Shown: one piece after another, positions 32,999 to 41,653 of the stretch
Layout of the letters: each line of letters opens with the position of its first letter
Numbering within the stretch: the stretch's first letter is position 1
From: Agromyces rhizosphaerae
GTDB taxonomy: Bacteria > Actinomycetota > Actinomycetes > Actinomycetales > Microbacteriaceae
Direction: 5' to 3'
DNA length: 64,000 bases
Assembly: GCF_027925245.1 (NCBI RefSeq)
Contig: NZ_BSDP01000001.1
Location: forward strand, 62,001 to 126,000
Position numbers and translations under genes: made by a program
Notes under the pieces: model-generated
Seen by the model: the letters and a program-made list of their open reading frames with translations, nothing else
Told to the model about the DNA's origin: nothing
The model's database searches: none

Positions 32999-34209
32999 CG
33001 TGCATCCCCTCGCGTGGCCGCGAGCCCGAAGGCCGAGCCGGTCGGTGCCGCGGGGGCGGCGTCCTGGTACGGCGAGCCGAGCGTGAGGTTGTCGCCGCGG
33101 TTGGCGTTCGGCACGGCCTGGCGCGGAGCGGCGTCCCCGTACTTCGCGCGCACCAGCGACGCGTGCGTCGGGGCATCCGGAACCTCTGCCGGCCGGTCCT
33201 TCGCGAACTCGCGGCGCAGCACCGGCACGACCTCCTCGCCGAGCAGGTCGAGCTGCTCGAGCACGGTCTTCAGCGGCAGGCCGGCGTGGTCGACGAGCCA
33301 GAGTTGCCGCTGGTAGTCGCCGACGTAGTCGCGGAACCCGAGCGTGCGGTCGATGACCTGCTGCGGGCTGCCGACGGTGAGCGGCGTCTGCGAGCTGAAC
33401 TCCTCGAGGCTCGGGCCGTGGCCGTAGACCGGCGCGTTGTCGAAGTAGGGGCGGAACTCGTCCACCGCGTCCTGCGAGTTCCTGCGCATGAACACCTGGC
33501 CGCCGAGGCCGACGATCGCCTGCGCGGCGGTGCCGTGACCGTGGTGCTCGAACCGCTGGCGGTACAGCTGCACCATGCGCTGCGTGTGGTACGCGGGCCA
33601 GAAGATGTGGTTCGCGAAGAAGCCGTCGCCGTAGCTCGCGGCCTGCTCGGCGATCTCGGGGGTGCGGATCGAGCCGTGCCAGACGAACGGCGGCACGCCG
33701 TCGAGCGGACGCGGGGTCGAGGTGAAGCCCTGCAGCGGCGTGCGGAACTTCCCCTCCCAGTCGACGACGTCCTCGCGCCAGAGGCGGCGCAGCAGCTCGT
33801 ACGACTCCATGGCGATGGGCAGGCCCTGGCGGATGTCCTTCCCGAACCACGGGTAGACCGGCCCGGTGTTGCCGCGGCCGAGCATGAGGTCGGCGCGGCC
33901 GCCCGACACGTGCTGCAGCATCGCGTAGTCCTCGGCGAGCTTGACGGGGTCGTTCGTGGTGATGAGCGTGGTCGCGGTCGACAGCTGCAGCGTCGAGGTG
34001 GCGCCCGCGATCGCGGCGAGCGTCGTGGTGGGCGAGCTCGACCAGAACGGCGGGTTGTGGTGCTCGCCGAGCGCGAAGACGTCCAGGCCCACCTCCTCCG
34101 CGTGCTTCGCGATGGTGAGCGTCGCCTGGATCCGCTCGGCCTCGGACGGGGTGCGTCCGGTCGTCGGGTCCTGGGTGATGTCGGAGACGGTGAAGATTCC
34201 GAATTGCAT
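32995..34209 (-). CDS. CE1758-type FMN-dependent luciferase-like monooxygenase
   Basis: A 404-aa flavin monooxygenase of the bacterial luciferase fold. MQFGIFTVSDITQDPTTGRTP opens the protein; GLDVFALGEHHNPPFWSSSP and GGRADLMLGRGNTGPVYPWFG are family landmarks. It probably works with the FMN reductase encoded next. The substrate is unknown. AGGAGG precedes the ATG. The 100 bases upstream contain a TGCATGTGCATG motif that may be a regulator site. Confidence 0.9.
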   Translation of the reverse strand: MQFGIFTVSDITQDPTTGRTPSEAERIQATLTIAKHAEEVGLDVFALGEHHNPPFWSSSPTTTLAAIAGATSTLQLSTATTLITTNDPVKLAEDYAMLQHVSGGRADLMLGRGNTGPVYPWFGKDIRQGLPIAMESYELLRRLWREDVVDWEGKFRTPLQGFTSTPRPLDGVPPFVWHGSIRTPEIAEQAASYGDGFFANHIFWPAYHTQRMVQLYRQRFEHHGHGTAAQAIVGLGGQVFMRRNSQDAVDEFRPYFDNAPVYGHGPSLEEFSSQTPLTVGSPQQVIDRTLGFRDYVGDYQRQLWLVDHAGLPLKTVLEQLDLLGEEVVPVLRREFAKDRPAEVPDAPTHASLVRAKYGDAAPRQAVPNANRGDNLTLGSPYQDAAPAAPTGSAFGLAATRGDAR

Positions 34210-34310
34210 GGCGGCCTCCTGGCCCTCGTTCCTCGTGGGATCCATTCTATGCATGTGCATGTAAATGAGTGAACGGATGCCCCGCCGGGGCTATTCCCGC
34301 GTTCGCAGGG

Positions 34311-35237
34311 CTACTCGGTGACCAGCACGACCTTGCCGCGCAGGTGACCGGCGCGCAGGTGCCGATAGGCCTCGACGACGCGCTCGATCGGATACACCGA
34401 GTCGACCGGGAACACGAGGGAGCCGTCGGCGACGAGGGCGGCGACGTCGGCGAGGTCGTCGTCGAGCGCGCTCGCCCCGCCGGCCGTGGTGGCACCGATC
34501 TCGGCCGCGAACGGACGGTCGGCGATCGTGTTGATCCGCGCGGGGTCGACGCCGAGCTCGAGCCCGGCCTCCATCGTCGAACGGCCGTGGTTGTCCAGCA
34601 CCGCGTCGACGCCGGCCGGTGCGATCGCGCGGATGCGCTCGACCATCCCGTCGCCGTACGCGACCGGCACCACGCCGATCGAGCGGAGGAACTCGTGGTT
34701 GTCGTCGCTCGCGGTGCCGATCGCGGTCGCGCCGTGACGCGCGACCAGCTGCGCGACCAGCACGCCGACGCCACCGGCCGCCGCGCTCACCAGCACGGTC
34801 TCGCCCGGCTGCGGGGCGACCTGGCGCACGCTCGCCGCCGCGGTGCGCGCGGCGATCTGCAGCGACCCCGCCTGCTCCCAGGTGAGCGCCTCGGGCTTGG
34901 CCACGAGCGCGTCCGCGGCCACGATCGCGAAGTCGGCCTGCGCATGGAACCGGCGCCCGCCCAGCACCTCGTCGTCGACGCGCCACTCGGCGACCCCCGG
35001 CCCGACCGCGTCGACCAGCCCGGCGAGGTCGTTGCCGTTGCCGGTCGGCAGCCCGCCCTCGCCGTTGAACGCCTGCCACGACCCCTCGCGCTCGATGATC
35101 TTCCAGTCGACCGGGTTCAGCCCCGCCGCCCGGACCCGCACCCGGACCTCGCCCGGACCCGGCTCGGGCCTGGGCACCTCCCGCACGACCAGGTCCTCGA
35201 CGGATCCACGACGCTCGATCAGCACGGCACGGGGCAT
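34311..35237 (-). CDS. NADPH:quinone reductase-like MDR protein
   Basis: A 308-aa medium-chain dehydrogenase without zinc motifs. GLNPVDWKIIEREGSW is the quinone reductase start. VLVSAAAGGVGVLVAQLVARHG is the dinucleotide motif, and VVEAYRHLRAGHLRGKVVLV ends the protein. GAGGAGGA precedes the ATG. It begins 10 bases after the fructosamine kinase stop, so the two are likely co-transcribed. Confidence 0.9.
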   Translation of the reverse strand: MPRAVLIERRGSVEDLVVREVPRPEPGPGEVRVRVRAAGLNPVDWKIIEREGSWQAFNGEGGLPTGNGNDLAGLVDAVGPGVAEWRVDDEVLGGRRFHAQADFAIVAADALVAKPEALTWEQAGSLQIAARTAAASVRQVAPQPGETVLVSAAAGGVGVLVAQLVARHGATAIGTASDDNHEFLRSIGVVPVAYGDGMVERIRAIAPAGVDAVLDNHGRSTMEAGLELGVDPARINTIADRPFAAEIGATTAGGASALDDDLADVAALVADGSLVFPVDSVYPIERVVEAYRHLRAGHLRGKVVLVTE

Positions 35238-35247
35238 GCGGTCCTCC

Positions 35248-36018
35248 TCATCGTCCCGCGGCGAGTCGCAGCACCCGCCGCGCGGCATCGGCCAGGGCGA
35301 CGCCGTAGGAGCGGCCGTGGCCGGCCGCGTGCACGGCGAGCGGATGCAGCTGATGCAGCGGCACCCGCGCGCGCCGGCCCGCCCGGGGCGGCGCGACCTC
35401 ATCGTAACCGGCGAGCACCGCGTCCAGGCCGGGGCAGCCGAACAGGTCGAGCATCGCGAGGTCGGTCTCGCCGTGCCCGCCGTGCGCGGCCGGGTCGATC
35501 ACCACGACGCCGTTCGGCGAGTAGAGCACGTTGCCGTTCCAGAGGTCGCCGTGGATGCGCGCCGGCGGCAGGTCGTCGTCGAACGCGCCGTCGGCGACGA
35601 CGTCGCACGCGCGCCGCACGAGGTCGGCCTCGGCCGACGCGAGGTTGCCCGCGTCCACCGCCACGCCGACGAATGGCAGGACCCGCGCCTTGGCATAGAA
35701 CGCTCCCCACGAGGTCGAGGTCGTGCGCGGCATCTCCCGGCGACCGATGTAGAGCGGTCCGGTCCAGCCGGCGGGCGGCGCGCCGAACGTCTCGGCACCG
35801 GCCGCGTGCGTCTCGGCGAGCGCACGCCCGAACGCCCGAGCCGCCTCCGCATCGGGCCGCGCGATCGCGATGCGCTCCAGCTCGATGCGGCCCGGGCCGA
35901 CGTCGACCACCCGCGGCGTCGCCACGCCGCCCGCGTCGGCGAGCCAGGCGAGACCGGCCGCCTCGGCCTCGAAGAACCCCTCAGGGGCATCCGCCCGCTC
36001 CTTGCGCACCACCTGCAT
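35248..36018 (-). CDS. Fructosamine kinase family protein
   Basis: A 256-aa aminoglycoside-phosphotransferase-fold kinase. RIHGDLWNGNVLYSPNGVVVIDPA carries the catalytic loop (HGDLWNGN) and metal-binding Asp. GAFYAKARVLPFV and GETDLAMLDLFG are typical of fructosamine-3-kinase relatives, which phosphorylate sugar-amine adducts so that they break down. The ATG at 36018 is preferred. The frame extends to 36150, across the thioredoxin promoter. Confidence 0.9.
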   Translation of the reverse strand: MQVVRKERADAPEGFFEAEAAGLAWLADAGGVATPRVVDVGPGRIELERIAIARPDAEAARAFGRALAETHAAGAETFGAPPAGWTGPLYIGRREMPRTTSTSWGAFYAKARVLPFVGVAVDAGNLASAEADLVRRACDVVADGAFDDDLPPARIHGDLWNGNVLYSPNGVVVIDPAAHGGHGETDLAMLDLFGCPGLDAVLAGYDEVAPPRAGRRARVPLHQLHPLAVHAAGHGRSYGVALADAARRVLRLAAGR

Positions 36019-36078
36019 GACAGCCAGTCTCCCAACCGGCATGGGGACGGCACGCAGGTACCGTCCAGCCGGCTCACC

Positions 36079-36084
36079 TAGGCT
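36079..36084 (+). promoter_or_regulatory. -10 box of thioredoxin
   Basis: TAGGCT ends 7 bases before the ATG at 36092. No ribosome-binding site is present, so a leaderless transcript is predicted. Confidence 0.5.
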
Positions 36085-36091
36085 GGAACCC

Positions 36092-36493
36092 ATGGCTACC
36101 GTCGCGCTGACCCTGGACACCTTCGAGAAGACGATCCTCGAGGGCGGCACCGTCTTCGTCGACTTCTGGGCCAGCTGGTGCGGACCCTGCCTCCAGTTCG
36201 GCCCGAACTACGAGGCCGCGTCGGAGGACAACCCCGACCTGACCTTCGCGAAGGTCGACACCGAGGACCAGCAGCAGCTCGCGGCCGCGATGGGCATCAC
36301 GTCGATCCCGACGATCATGGCGTTCAAGGACGGAATCGGCGTCTTCTCCCAGGCCGGTGCGCTCCCCCGCCCCGTGCTCGACGACCTCATCTCGCAGGTG
36401 CGCGACCTCGACATGGACCAGGTCCGGCAGCAGCTCGCCGAGCAGGAACTCGCGAACGAGTCGGAGCTGCAGGGCGCGCGCAGCGAGGGCTGA
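36092..36493 (+). CDS. Thioredoxin
   Basis: A 133-aa thioredoxin with the classic active site WASWCGPC (cysteines about 31 and 34). The buried Asp is in FVDFWASW and the cis-proline in ITSIPTIMAF. The C-terminal 25 residues form a charged extension (DQVRQQLAEQELANESE) beyond the usual 105-110 aa. Cytoplasmic. Its stop abuts the convergent membrane-protein stop with no gap. Confidence 0.94.
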   Translation: MATVALTLDTFEKTILEGGTVFVDFWASWCGPCLQFGPNYEAASEDNPDLTFAKVDTEDQQQLAAAMGITSIPTIMAFKDGIGVFSQAGALPRPVLDDLISQVRDLDMDQVRQQLAEQELANESELQGARSEG

Positions 36494-37108
36494 TCAGGCC
36501 TCTTCGGCCGCGACCGCCTCGAGCCCGCTGAGGTCGAGCTCGACCCGGTAGGGACGCTCCGCCCCGACGATCGTCGCGGGCACCCGCACGTACGCGCCGT
36601 GCTCGCCCAGCCGGTCGAGCACCTCGCGCCACCGGTCGTCCGCCGCCTCGTGCAGGAATCCGGCCAGGTGCGGCCTGTTCCCGCCCACGAGCTGCACCCC
36701 GATGCGATAGCGCCGCGACATCCAGCGGCTCGCACGCGGCACGAGCACCGCGTGCTGCTCCATGCCGCCGTGGATGCGCGCCAGGTCGATGGTCGACTGG
36801 TGCCGCTGCGCGTCGAGCACCGGCACGACGCCGCTCACGGCGCGGGGCTTCCCCGGCGCGTCGATCACCCGCACGCCGTCGAGCGTGCGCAGGTCGCCCC
36901 AGCGATCGGGATTGCGCGTCGAGCGGCCGTCGCGCACGAGGGTGGCGACGAGCCACGCCGCCGCGGCCGTGACGGCGACGAGGAGCGGCCAGAAGGCGAA
37001 CGGCGCGTTCTCGGGCCGGACGAGGCTGATCGCCACCGCGAGCGCGAGCACGACGAGGTACGGCAGCGGCTCCCACTGGCCGAGCGGCTTGTTCCGGGGC
37101 GCGGTCAT
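36494..37108 (-). CDS. Two-helix membrane protein of unknown function
   Basis: A 204-aa protein with two N-terminal helices (about 15-31 and 38-58), then a cytoplasmic-type domain containing HGGMEQHAVLVPRASRWMSRRYRIGVQLVGG and the closing YRVELDLSGLEAV. I do not recognise the family. The ATG overlaps the S9 peptidase stop (ATGA), so it is in the same operon. Confidence 0.7.
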   Translation of the reverse strand: MTAPRNKPLGQWEPLPYLVVLALAVAISLVRPENAPFAFWPLLVAVTAAAAWLVATLVRDGRSTRNPDRWGDLRTLDGVRVIDAPGKPRAVSGVVPVLDAQRHQSTIDLARIHGGMEQHAVLVPRASRWMSRRYRIGVQLVGGNRPHLAGFLHEAADDRWREVLDRLGEHGAYVRVPATIVGAERPYRVELDLSGLEAVAAEEA

Positions 37109-39177
37109 CCGAGCAGCTCCGGGCGCTGCCAGTCGTTGCCGTGCACGTGCTGGTCGAGGAACGCGAAGATCGTCTCGTACCAGATCACGGCGTTCTGCGG
37201 CTTCAGGATCCAGTGGTTCTCGTCGGGGAAGTACAGGTAGCGGTGCACGGTCGTGCCGTCCTCCGCGGCGTGCGCGGCGGCGAGATCGGACCAGAGCCGG
37301 AGCCCCTCGCCGATCGGCACGCGGTAGTCCTTGTCGCCGTGGATCACGAGCAGCGGCGTGCGGATGCTCGCCACGTGCCGGTTCGGGGAGTGCGCCTCCA
37401 TCGCCTCGGGCGTGAAGATGCGACTCCAGTACGCGGTCATGTCGGTCGTGCCGGCGAACTGGTCGAGCGCCCAGAGGCTCGCGTGCGTGACGATGGCGCG
37501 GAACCGGTCGGTGTGCCCGGCGACCCAGTTCGCCATGTACCCGCCGAAGGAGCCGCCCATCGCGGCGGTGCGGGTCTCGTCGATGTCGGGCCTGGCCTCG
37601 ACGGCATCGGTGATCGACATGAGGTCGGTGTACGGCTCGTCGCCCCAGGCGTTCCAGCCGCGGCCGACGAAGTCGAGCCCGTAGCCGGTCGACAGGCCCG
37701 GGTCGGGCAGGAGCACGGCGTAGCCGCGGGCGGCGGCGAGCAGCGGGTTCCAGCGCCAGCTCCACGCGTTGAAGCTCGCGACCGGGCCGCCGTGGATCCA
37801 GAGCAGCAGCGGTGCGGGTTCGCTGTCGGACGCCTGCTCGGGCAGCACGAGCCAGCCGCGCACGCGGGTGCCGTCGGCCGCCGTGGTCTCGACGTCCTCG
37901 ATGCGGGCGGATGCCTCGGTAGCCGGCGCCGGGCTCGCGAGCGGCGTCACGGTGCCGTCGGCGCCGATGCGCACCGGGTGGGGTGCGATGACCCAGGTCG
38001 AGCGCAGCGCGACGAGATCGTCCGAGCCGGGCACGACGCGCACGTCGGCGTACGCGAAGTCGTCGCGCGTGAGCTGCTCCGGGGCCGAGCCGTCGAGCGG
38101 GATGCGGAAGACCGGTGCGCGGCCGTCGGAGTCGGCGGTCGCGATGAGCGACGCGTCGTCGGCGGCGAAGGCGAGCGACGTGGCCCAGCGGTCCCAGCCG
38201 GTGGCGATGCGGCGCGCGCCGGTGCCGTCGAGCGCGCTGACCCAGATCTCGACGTCGGTCGGACCGGCGGGCGACGCCTTCGCCTGGCGCACGTGCACGA
38301 GGGTCGTGCCGTCGTGGCTGATCACCGGGGCGGCGGCGTCGATGCCGGGCAGGTCGACGAGCGTGCGGCGCTCGCCCGTCGCGGCGTCGATCGCGACGAG
38401 GACGCGGCGGCCCTCCTGCGGGCCGGGCACCCGGAGGGAGGCGACCACGGTCGCTCCGTCGGGCGTCACGGCGGTACCGGCGGAGTCGGCCTCGCGGCCG
38501 GGGCGCGGCGTCAGGTCGAACGGGCGCGGCAGCGACGCCGGGTACGGGGCGGGCGCGTCGTCGTCGGAGTCGTCGCCCGGGGCATCCGTCGTCGGCAGTT
38601 CGTCGGCCAGGTCGCCGAGGTCGAGGCTCAGCAGGTGGGGCTCGGCGGGCCCGAGGTCGTGGTCCCAGAACCGCACCGGGTACGAGTCGTGCAGGATCGC
38701 GGCGACCTTGGCCTTCTTCCGGCGACCGCGCAGGGCGGCCTCGGCCTCGAGGTCGTCGGGAGTGCGCAGCAGTTCGGCGTTGATCACGACACGATCGGAT
38801 GCCTCGGAGACGGCGCCGATGCCCGAGACGCCGCCCGCGAGCCGGGTGATCGGCCGGGCGTCGCCGCCCGCGGCGGGCAGCAGCCAGAGCTGCGCGGCCT
38901 CGTCGTCGCCGTCGGCCTCGGCGTCGGGGCGCGCGGAGACGAAGAGCAGGTCGCCGGCGGCCGTGAACCATGCGCCGGCCTCGCCCTTCGCCGAGCGGGT
39001 CAGGCGCGTCGGGGAGCCGGTGCCGTCGCCGGGCACGCTCCAGAGGGCCTTCTCGTACGAGGTGCCGTCCTTGGAGAGGGTCGCGACGGTGAGCACCGCG
39101 CGGCCGCCGTCGGGTGAGAGGGCGAGTGCCTCGACTCTCGGGATGCGGATGTAGTCGTCGAGCGAGTCGAAGGGCAT
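37105..39177 (-). CDS. S9-family prolyl oligopeptidase-like peptidase
   Basis: A 690-aa serine peptidase. The N-terminal half is a beta-propeller with repeated dipeptide-like blades (IRIPRVEALALSPDGGRAVL at the start). The C-terminal alpha/beta-hydrolase has the nucleophile in AAMGGSFGGYMANW, the Asp in IHGDKDYRVP and the His in DENHWILKPQ. No signal peptide is seen, so it is cytoplasmic. The ATG at 39177 follows TAACGT by 7 bases, predicting a leaderless mRNA. Confidence 0.94.
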   Translation of the reverse strand: MPFDSLDDYIRIPRVEALALSPDGGRAVLTVATLSKDGTSYEKALWSVPGDGTGSPTRLTRSAKGEAGAWFTAAGDLLFVSARPDAEADGDDEAAQLWLLPAAGGDARPITRLAGGVSGIGAVSEASDRVVINAELLRTPDDLEAEAALRGRRKKAKVAAILHDSYPVRFWDHDLGPAEPHLLSLDLGDLADELPTTDAPGDDSDDDAPAPYPASLPRPFDLTPRPGREADSAGTAVTPDGATVVASLRVPGPQEGRRVLVAIDAATGERRTLVDLPGIDAAAPVISHDGTTLVHVRQAKASPAGPTDVEIWVSALDGTGARRIATGWDRWATSLAFAADDASLIATADSDGRAPVFRIPLDGSAPEQLTRDDFAYADVRVVPGSDDLVALRSTWVIAPHPVRIGADGTVTPLASPAPATEASARIEDVETTAADGTRVRGWLVLPEQASDSEPAPLLLWIHGGPVASFNAWSWRWNPLLAAARGYAVLLPDPGLSTGYGLDFVGRGWNAWGDEPYTDLMSITDAVEARPDIDETRTAAMGGSFGGYMANWVAGHTDRFRAIVTHASLWALDQFAGTTDMTAYWSRIFTPEAMEAHSPNRHVASIRTPLLVIHGDKDYRVPIGEGLRLWSDLAAAHAAEDGTTVHRYLYFPDENHWILKPQNAVIWYETIFAFLDQHVHGNDWQRPELLG

Positions 39178-39184
39178 GCGGTAC

Positions 39185-39190
39185 ACGTTA
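39185..39190 (-). promoter_or_regulatory. -10 box of the S9 peptidase
   Basis: TAACGT on the minus strand ends 7 bases before the ATG at 39177. Confidence 0.4.
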
Positions 39191-39208
39191 GCCGCGATCG
39201 GCGGCCGC

Positions 39209-40126
39209 TCAGTCCGCGCGGATCGCGTCGAGCCGGGACGCCACCTCGTCGAGCACCCGCTCGTCGCCGGTGTGGATGCCGGAGGTGCGCGGCCAGTGCG
39301 TGATCACGTCGGTGAACCCGCGCTCGCGGGCGAGGCCGACGGCCTCCTCGAACGCGTCGACGCTGCGCATGGCGTACGACTCGTCGCGGTCGAGGCTGAG
39401 GTGGCGCTCGATGCTGCGCGGGTCACGGCCGGCCGCCTCGCAGGCGTCGTCGAGGCGCACCGAGAGGTCGCCGACGGCGCGCCACCACTCCGCGTCGCCC
39501 GCGCCGACGTACGGCCCGGTCGTGACCCAGCCCTGCCCGTGCTGCACGGCGATGCGCAGGGCGCGGGGCCCGTTCGCGGCCATGATGAACGGCATTCGGG
39601 GCCGCTGGGCCGGCTCGCCGACCATGCGGGCCTCTCGCGCGGTGTACCAGGGGCCGTCGTGAGAGATGCCGCCGGAGGCATCCGCCTGCCCCTCGCCCTG
39701 CTCCCCCTCGAAGCGCAGCAACTCGTCGAGCGTCGCCGTGAAGTCGGCGAACCGGTCGACGCGCTCGCGCGGGGTGAGCTCGGGCTGCCCCATCACGTGC
39801 GCGTCGAAGCCCGTGCCGCCCGAGCCGAGGCCGAGCAGCACGCGGCCGCCGGAGACCTGGTCGAGTGTCGCGACGTCCTTCGCGAACGGCACCGGGTGGC
39901 GGTAGTTCGGGCTCGCGACGAACGTGCCGAGGCGGATGCGCTCGGTGACCATCGCCGCGGCGGTGAGCGTCGGGATGGTCGCGTGCCAGCGCTCCCCCGC
40001 GAGCGAGCGCCAGGAGAGGTGGTCGTAGGTCCACGCGTGGTCGAAGCCGCGCTCCTCGGCGCCGCGCCAGTAGCGGGCCGCCTCCGGCCAGTCGAACTGC
40101 GGGAGGATGACGATGCCGACGCGCAT
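39209..40126 (-). CDS. LLM-class flavin-dependent oxidoreductase
   Basis: A 305-aa luciferase-fold protein. MRVGIVILPQFDWPEAARYWRGAEERGFDHAW opens it, given here as its first 30 or so residues. TERIRLGTFVASPNYRHPVPFAKDVATLD and GGRVLLGLGSGGTGFDA are family landmarks (F420- or FMN-dependent). The cofactor cannot be decided by eye. TAGACT ends 8 bases before the ATG, so it is likely leaderless. Confidence 0.9.
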   Translation of the reverse strand: MRVGIVILPQFDWPEAARYWRGAEERGFDHAWTYDHLSWRSLAGERWHATIPTLTAAAMVTERIRLGTFVASPNYRHPVPFAKDVATLDQVSGGRVLLGLGSGGTGFDAHVMGQPELTPRERVDRFADFTATLDELLRFEGEQGEGQADASGGISHDGPWYTAREARMVGEPAQRPRMPFIMAANGPRALRIAVQHGQGWVTTGPYVGAGDAEWWRAVGDLSVRLDDACEAAGRDPRSIERHLSLDRDESYAMRSVDAFEEAVGLARERGFTDVITHWPRTSGIHTGDERVLDEVASRLDAIRAD

Positions 40127-40134
40127 GGTGATCG

Positions 40135-40140
40135 AGTCTA
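40135..40140 (-). promoter_or_regulatory. -10 box of the LLM oxidoreductase
   Basis: TAGACT on the minus strand ends 8 bases before the ATG at 40126. It overlaps the stop codon of the EamA gene. Confidence 0.4.
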
Positions 40141-41130
40141 AGCGCCGTCGCGGGGCGGCTCGACCGTCGCGTCGCTCGGCAGCGGCACCGGCTCGGCACC
40201 CGGCACCTCGTCGAGCCCGCTGCGGTCGTCGCGCTCGAGGCGCACGAGCACGATGCCCGCGAGGATCAGCACGCCTCCGAGCAGCTGCAGGGGCGTGATG
40301 ACCTCGCCGAGCACCCACCACGCGACGATCGCGGCGAAGATGACCTCGGAGAGCCCGAGGAACGACGCGAGGCGCGTGCCGAGCATGCGGATCGCGGTGA
40401 TGCCGGCCGCGTAGGCGAACGCGGTCGAGACGAGGCCGACGACGAGCACGGGCACCCACCACGGGGCGGTGCCGCCGAGGAAGGCGACGCCGTCGACGAA
40501 CGCGAACTCGAACGGGAGGATGCCGGTGAGGCCCACCAGCCCGAGCACGAGGGCGCCGACCACGAAGCCGGATGCCGCGAGCGCGAGCGGCGGCACCGCT
40601 GCATCCGCCCGGTCGCCCAGCACGTAGTACACGCACATGCCGACCATCGCGAGGCCCGCGAGCAGCAGACCGATCGGGTCGAGGTCGCCGCCGCCCGGAC
40701 CGATGACGAGCACGAGGCCCGCGATCGCGACGACCGAGCCGGCGATGACCACGCCCTGGGGTGCGCGGCGGAGGCGGACCCAGGCGAGCAGCACGAGCGC
40801 GACCGGCGCGAGGTACTCGATGAGCAGGCCGAGGCTCACGGGGATGCGCTCGATCGCCGCGTAGAACGCGACCTGGGTGAGCACGACGCCGAGGATCGCG
40901 AAGGCGAGCACGGTGCGCCAGGCGGCCAGGAGCGGACGGATGCTCCAGCGCATGGCCGCGAGTCCGGGGATCGCGAGGGCGACGGCCGCGACCACGATGC
41001 GCGCGAAGACCGCCGCGCCGGGCGACCAGCCGGCCTCGAGCAGCGGCTTGACGACGGCGCCGCCCGCGCCGAACGCGAGGCCGGCGGCGAGGCCGACGAC
41101 GATGCCGGCGAATCCGCGTGATGCGCGCAC
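40138..41130 (-). CDS. EamA/DMT-family exporter
   Basis: A 330-aa permease with ten hydrophobic segments arranged as two EamA repeats (about 8-140 and 155-292). AFYAAIERIPVSLGLLIEYLAPV and ILGGVLILAGIVLV-type endings are typical. The C-terminal 35 residues are acidic and cytoplasmic. Likely exports a small metabolite. GTG start after TAGGAG. Confidence 0.9.
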   Translation of the reverse strand: MRASRGFAGIVVGLAAGLAFGAGGAVVKPLLEAGWSPGAAVFARIVVAAVALAIPGLAAMRWSIRPLLAAWRTVLAFAILGVVLTQVAFYAAIERIPVSLGLLIEYLAPVALVLLAWVRLRRAPQGVVIAGSVVAIAGLVLVIGPGGGDLDPIGLLLAGLAMVGMCVYYVLGDRADAAVPPLALAASGFVVGALVLGLVGLTGILPFEFAFVDGVAFLGGTAPWWVPVLVVGLVSTAFAYAAGITAIRMLGTRLASFLGLSEVIFAAIVAWWVLGEVITPLQLLGGVLILAGIVLVRLERDDRSGLDEVPGAEPVPLPSDATVEPPRDGA

Positions 41131-41175
41131 GGTGCTCCTACTGGTGGGTGCGGTGGTCGTGGTTCCTGGGAGACG

Positions 41176-41209
41176 ACGACGGCCCCCGCCGAAGGGCGGA
41201 GGCCGTCGT
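41176..41209 (-). terminator. rpsO terminator
   Basis: The RNA stem ACGACGGCC plus TCCGCC pairs with GGCGGG plus GGCCGTCGT around a CUUC-type loop. It lies 27 bases past the rpsO stop. Confidence 0.8.
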
Positions 41210-41235
41210 GAAGAAGTTCGCGGTGTCGTCGACGA

Positions 41236-41505
41236 CTAGCGGCGCAGCCCGAGACGCCCGATGAGCGCACGGTAGCGGTCGATGTCGACGTCGGCGAGGT
41301 AGCCGAGCAGACGACGACGCTGACCGACCAGGAGGAGCAGGCCACGACGCGAGTGGTGGTCGTGCTTGTGCTCCTTGAGGTGCTCGGTGAGGTCCTTGAT
41401 GCGGGTGCTGAGGATCGCGATCTGGACCTCGGGGGATCCAGTGTCACCGGGGTGGGTCGCGTACTCGTCGATGATCGCCTTCTTGGTCTCTGCATCCAGT
41501 GCCAT
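41236..41505 (-). CDS. rpsO: 30S ribosomal protein S15
   Basis: An 89-aa protein binding 16S rRNA in the small subunit. [35 protein letters not shown] is the standard start, described here by [35 protein letters not shown] is the core helix pair, and it ends [20 protein letters not shown] precedes the ATG. rpsO is normally next to pnp; here 12 kb lies between them. Confidence 0.97.
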   Translation of the reverse strand: MALDAETKKAIIDEYATHPGDTGSPEVQIAILSTRIKDLTEHLKEHKHDHHSRRGLLLLVGQRRRLLGYLADVDIDRYRALIGRLGLRR

Positions 41506-41595
41506 AGAGGGATCCCCTTCCTACTCGTTGCGCGGTGCTCCGGGCCGGATGCCCGAGCGCTCTTTGTCCGCGGCCGTCATGACGGCAACCTGAAG

Positions 41596-41601
41596 AGTCT
41601 A
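41596..41601 (-). promoter_or_regulatory. Candidate -10 box of rpsO
   Basis: TAGACT on the minus strand, about 90 bases before the rpsO ATG. A leader of about 85 bases is possible and could hold the S15 autoregulatory fold, but no clear hairpin is visible. Confidence 0.35.
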
Positions 41602-41653
41602 CCAGAGGCGGATGGTGGCGGCGAACGGGCGGGGCGCTCGGCTCGGGCCGGTG

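Noticed and set aside
34225..34262. TGCATGTGCATG motif before the luciferase-like gene as a firm operator
   Set aside because: It is a short tandem of TGCATG with no matching second site or adjacent regulator gene, so I mention it only as a possibility.
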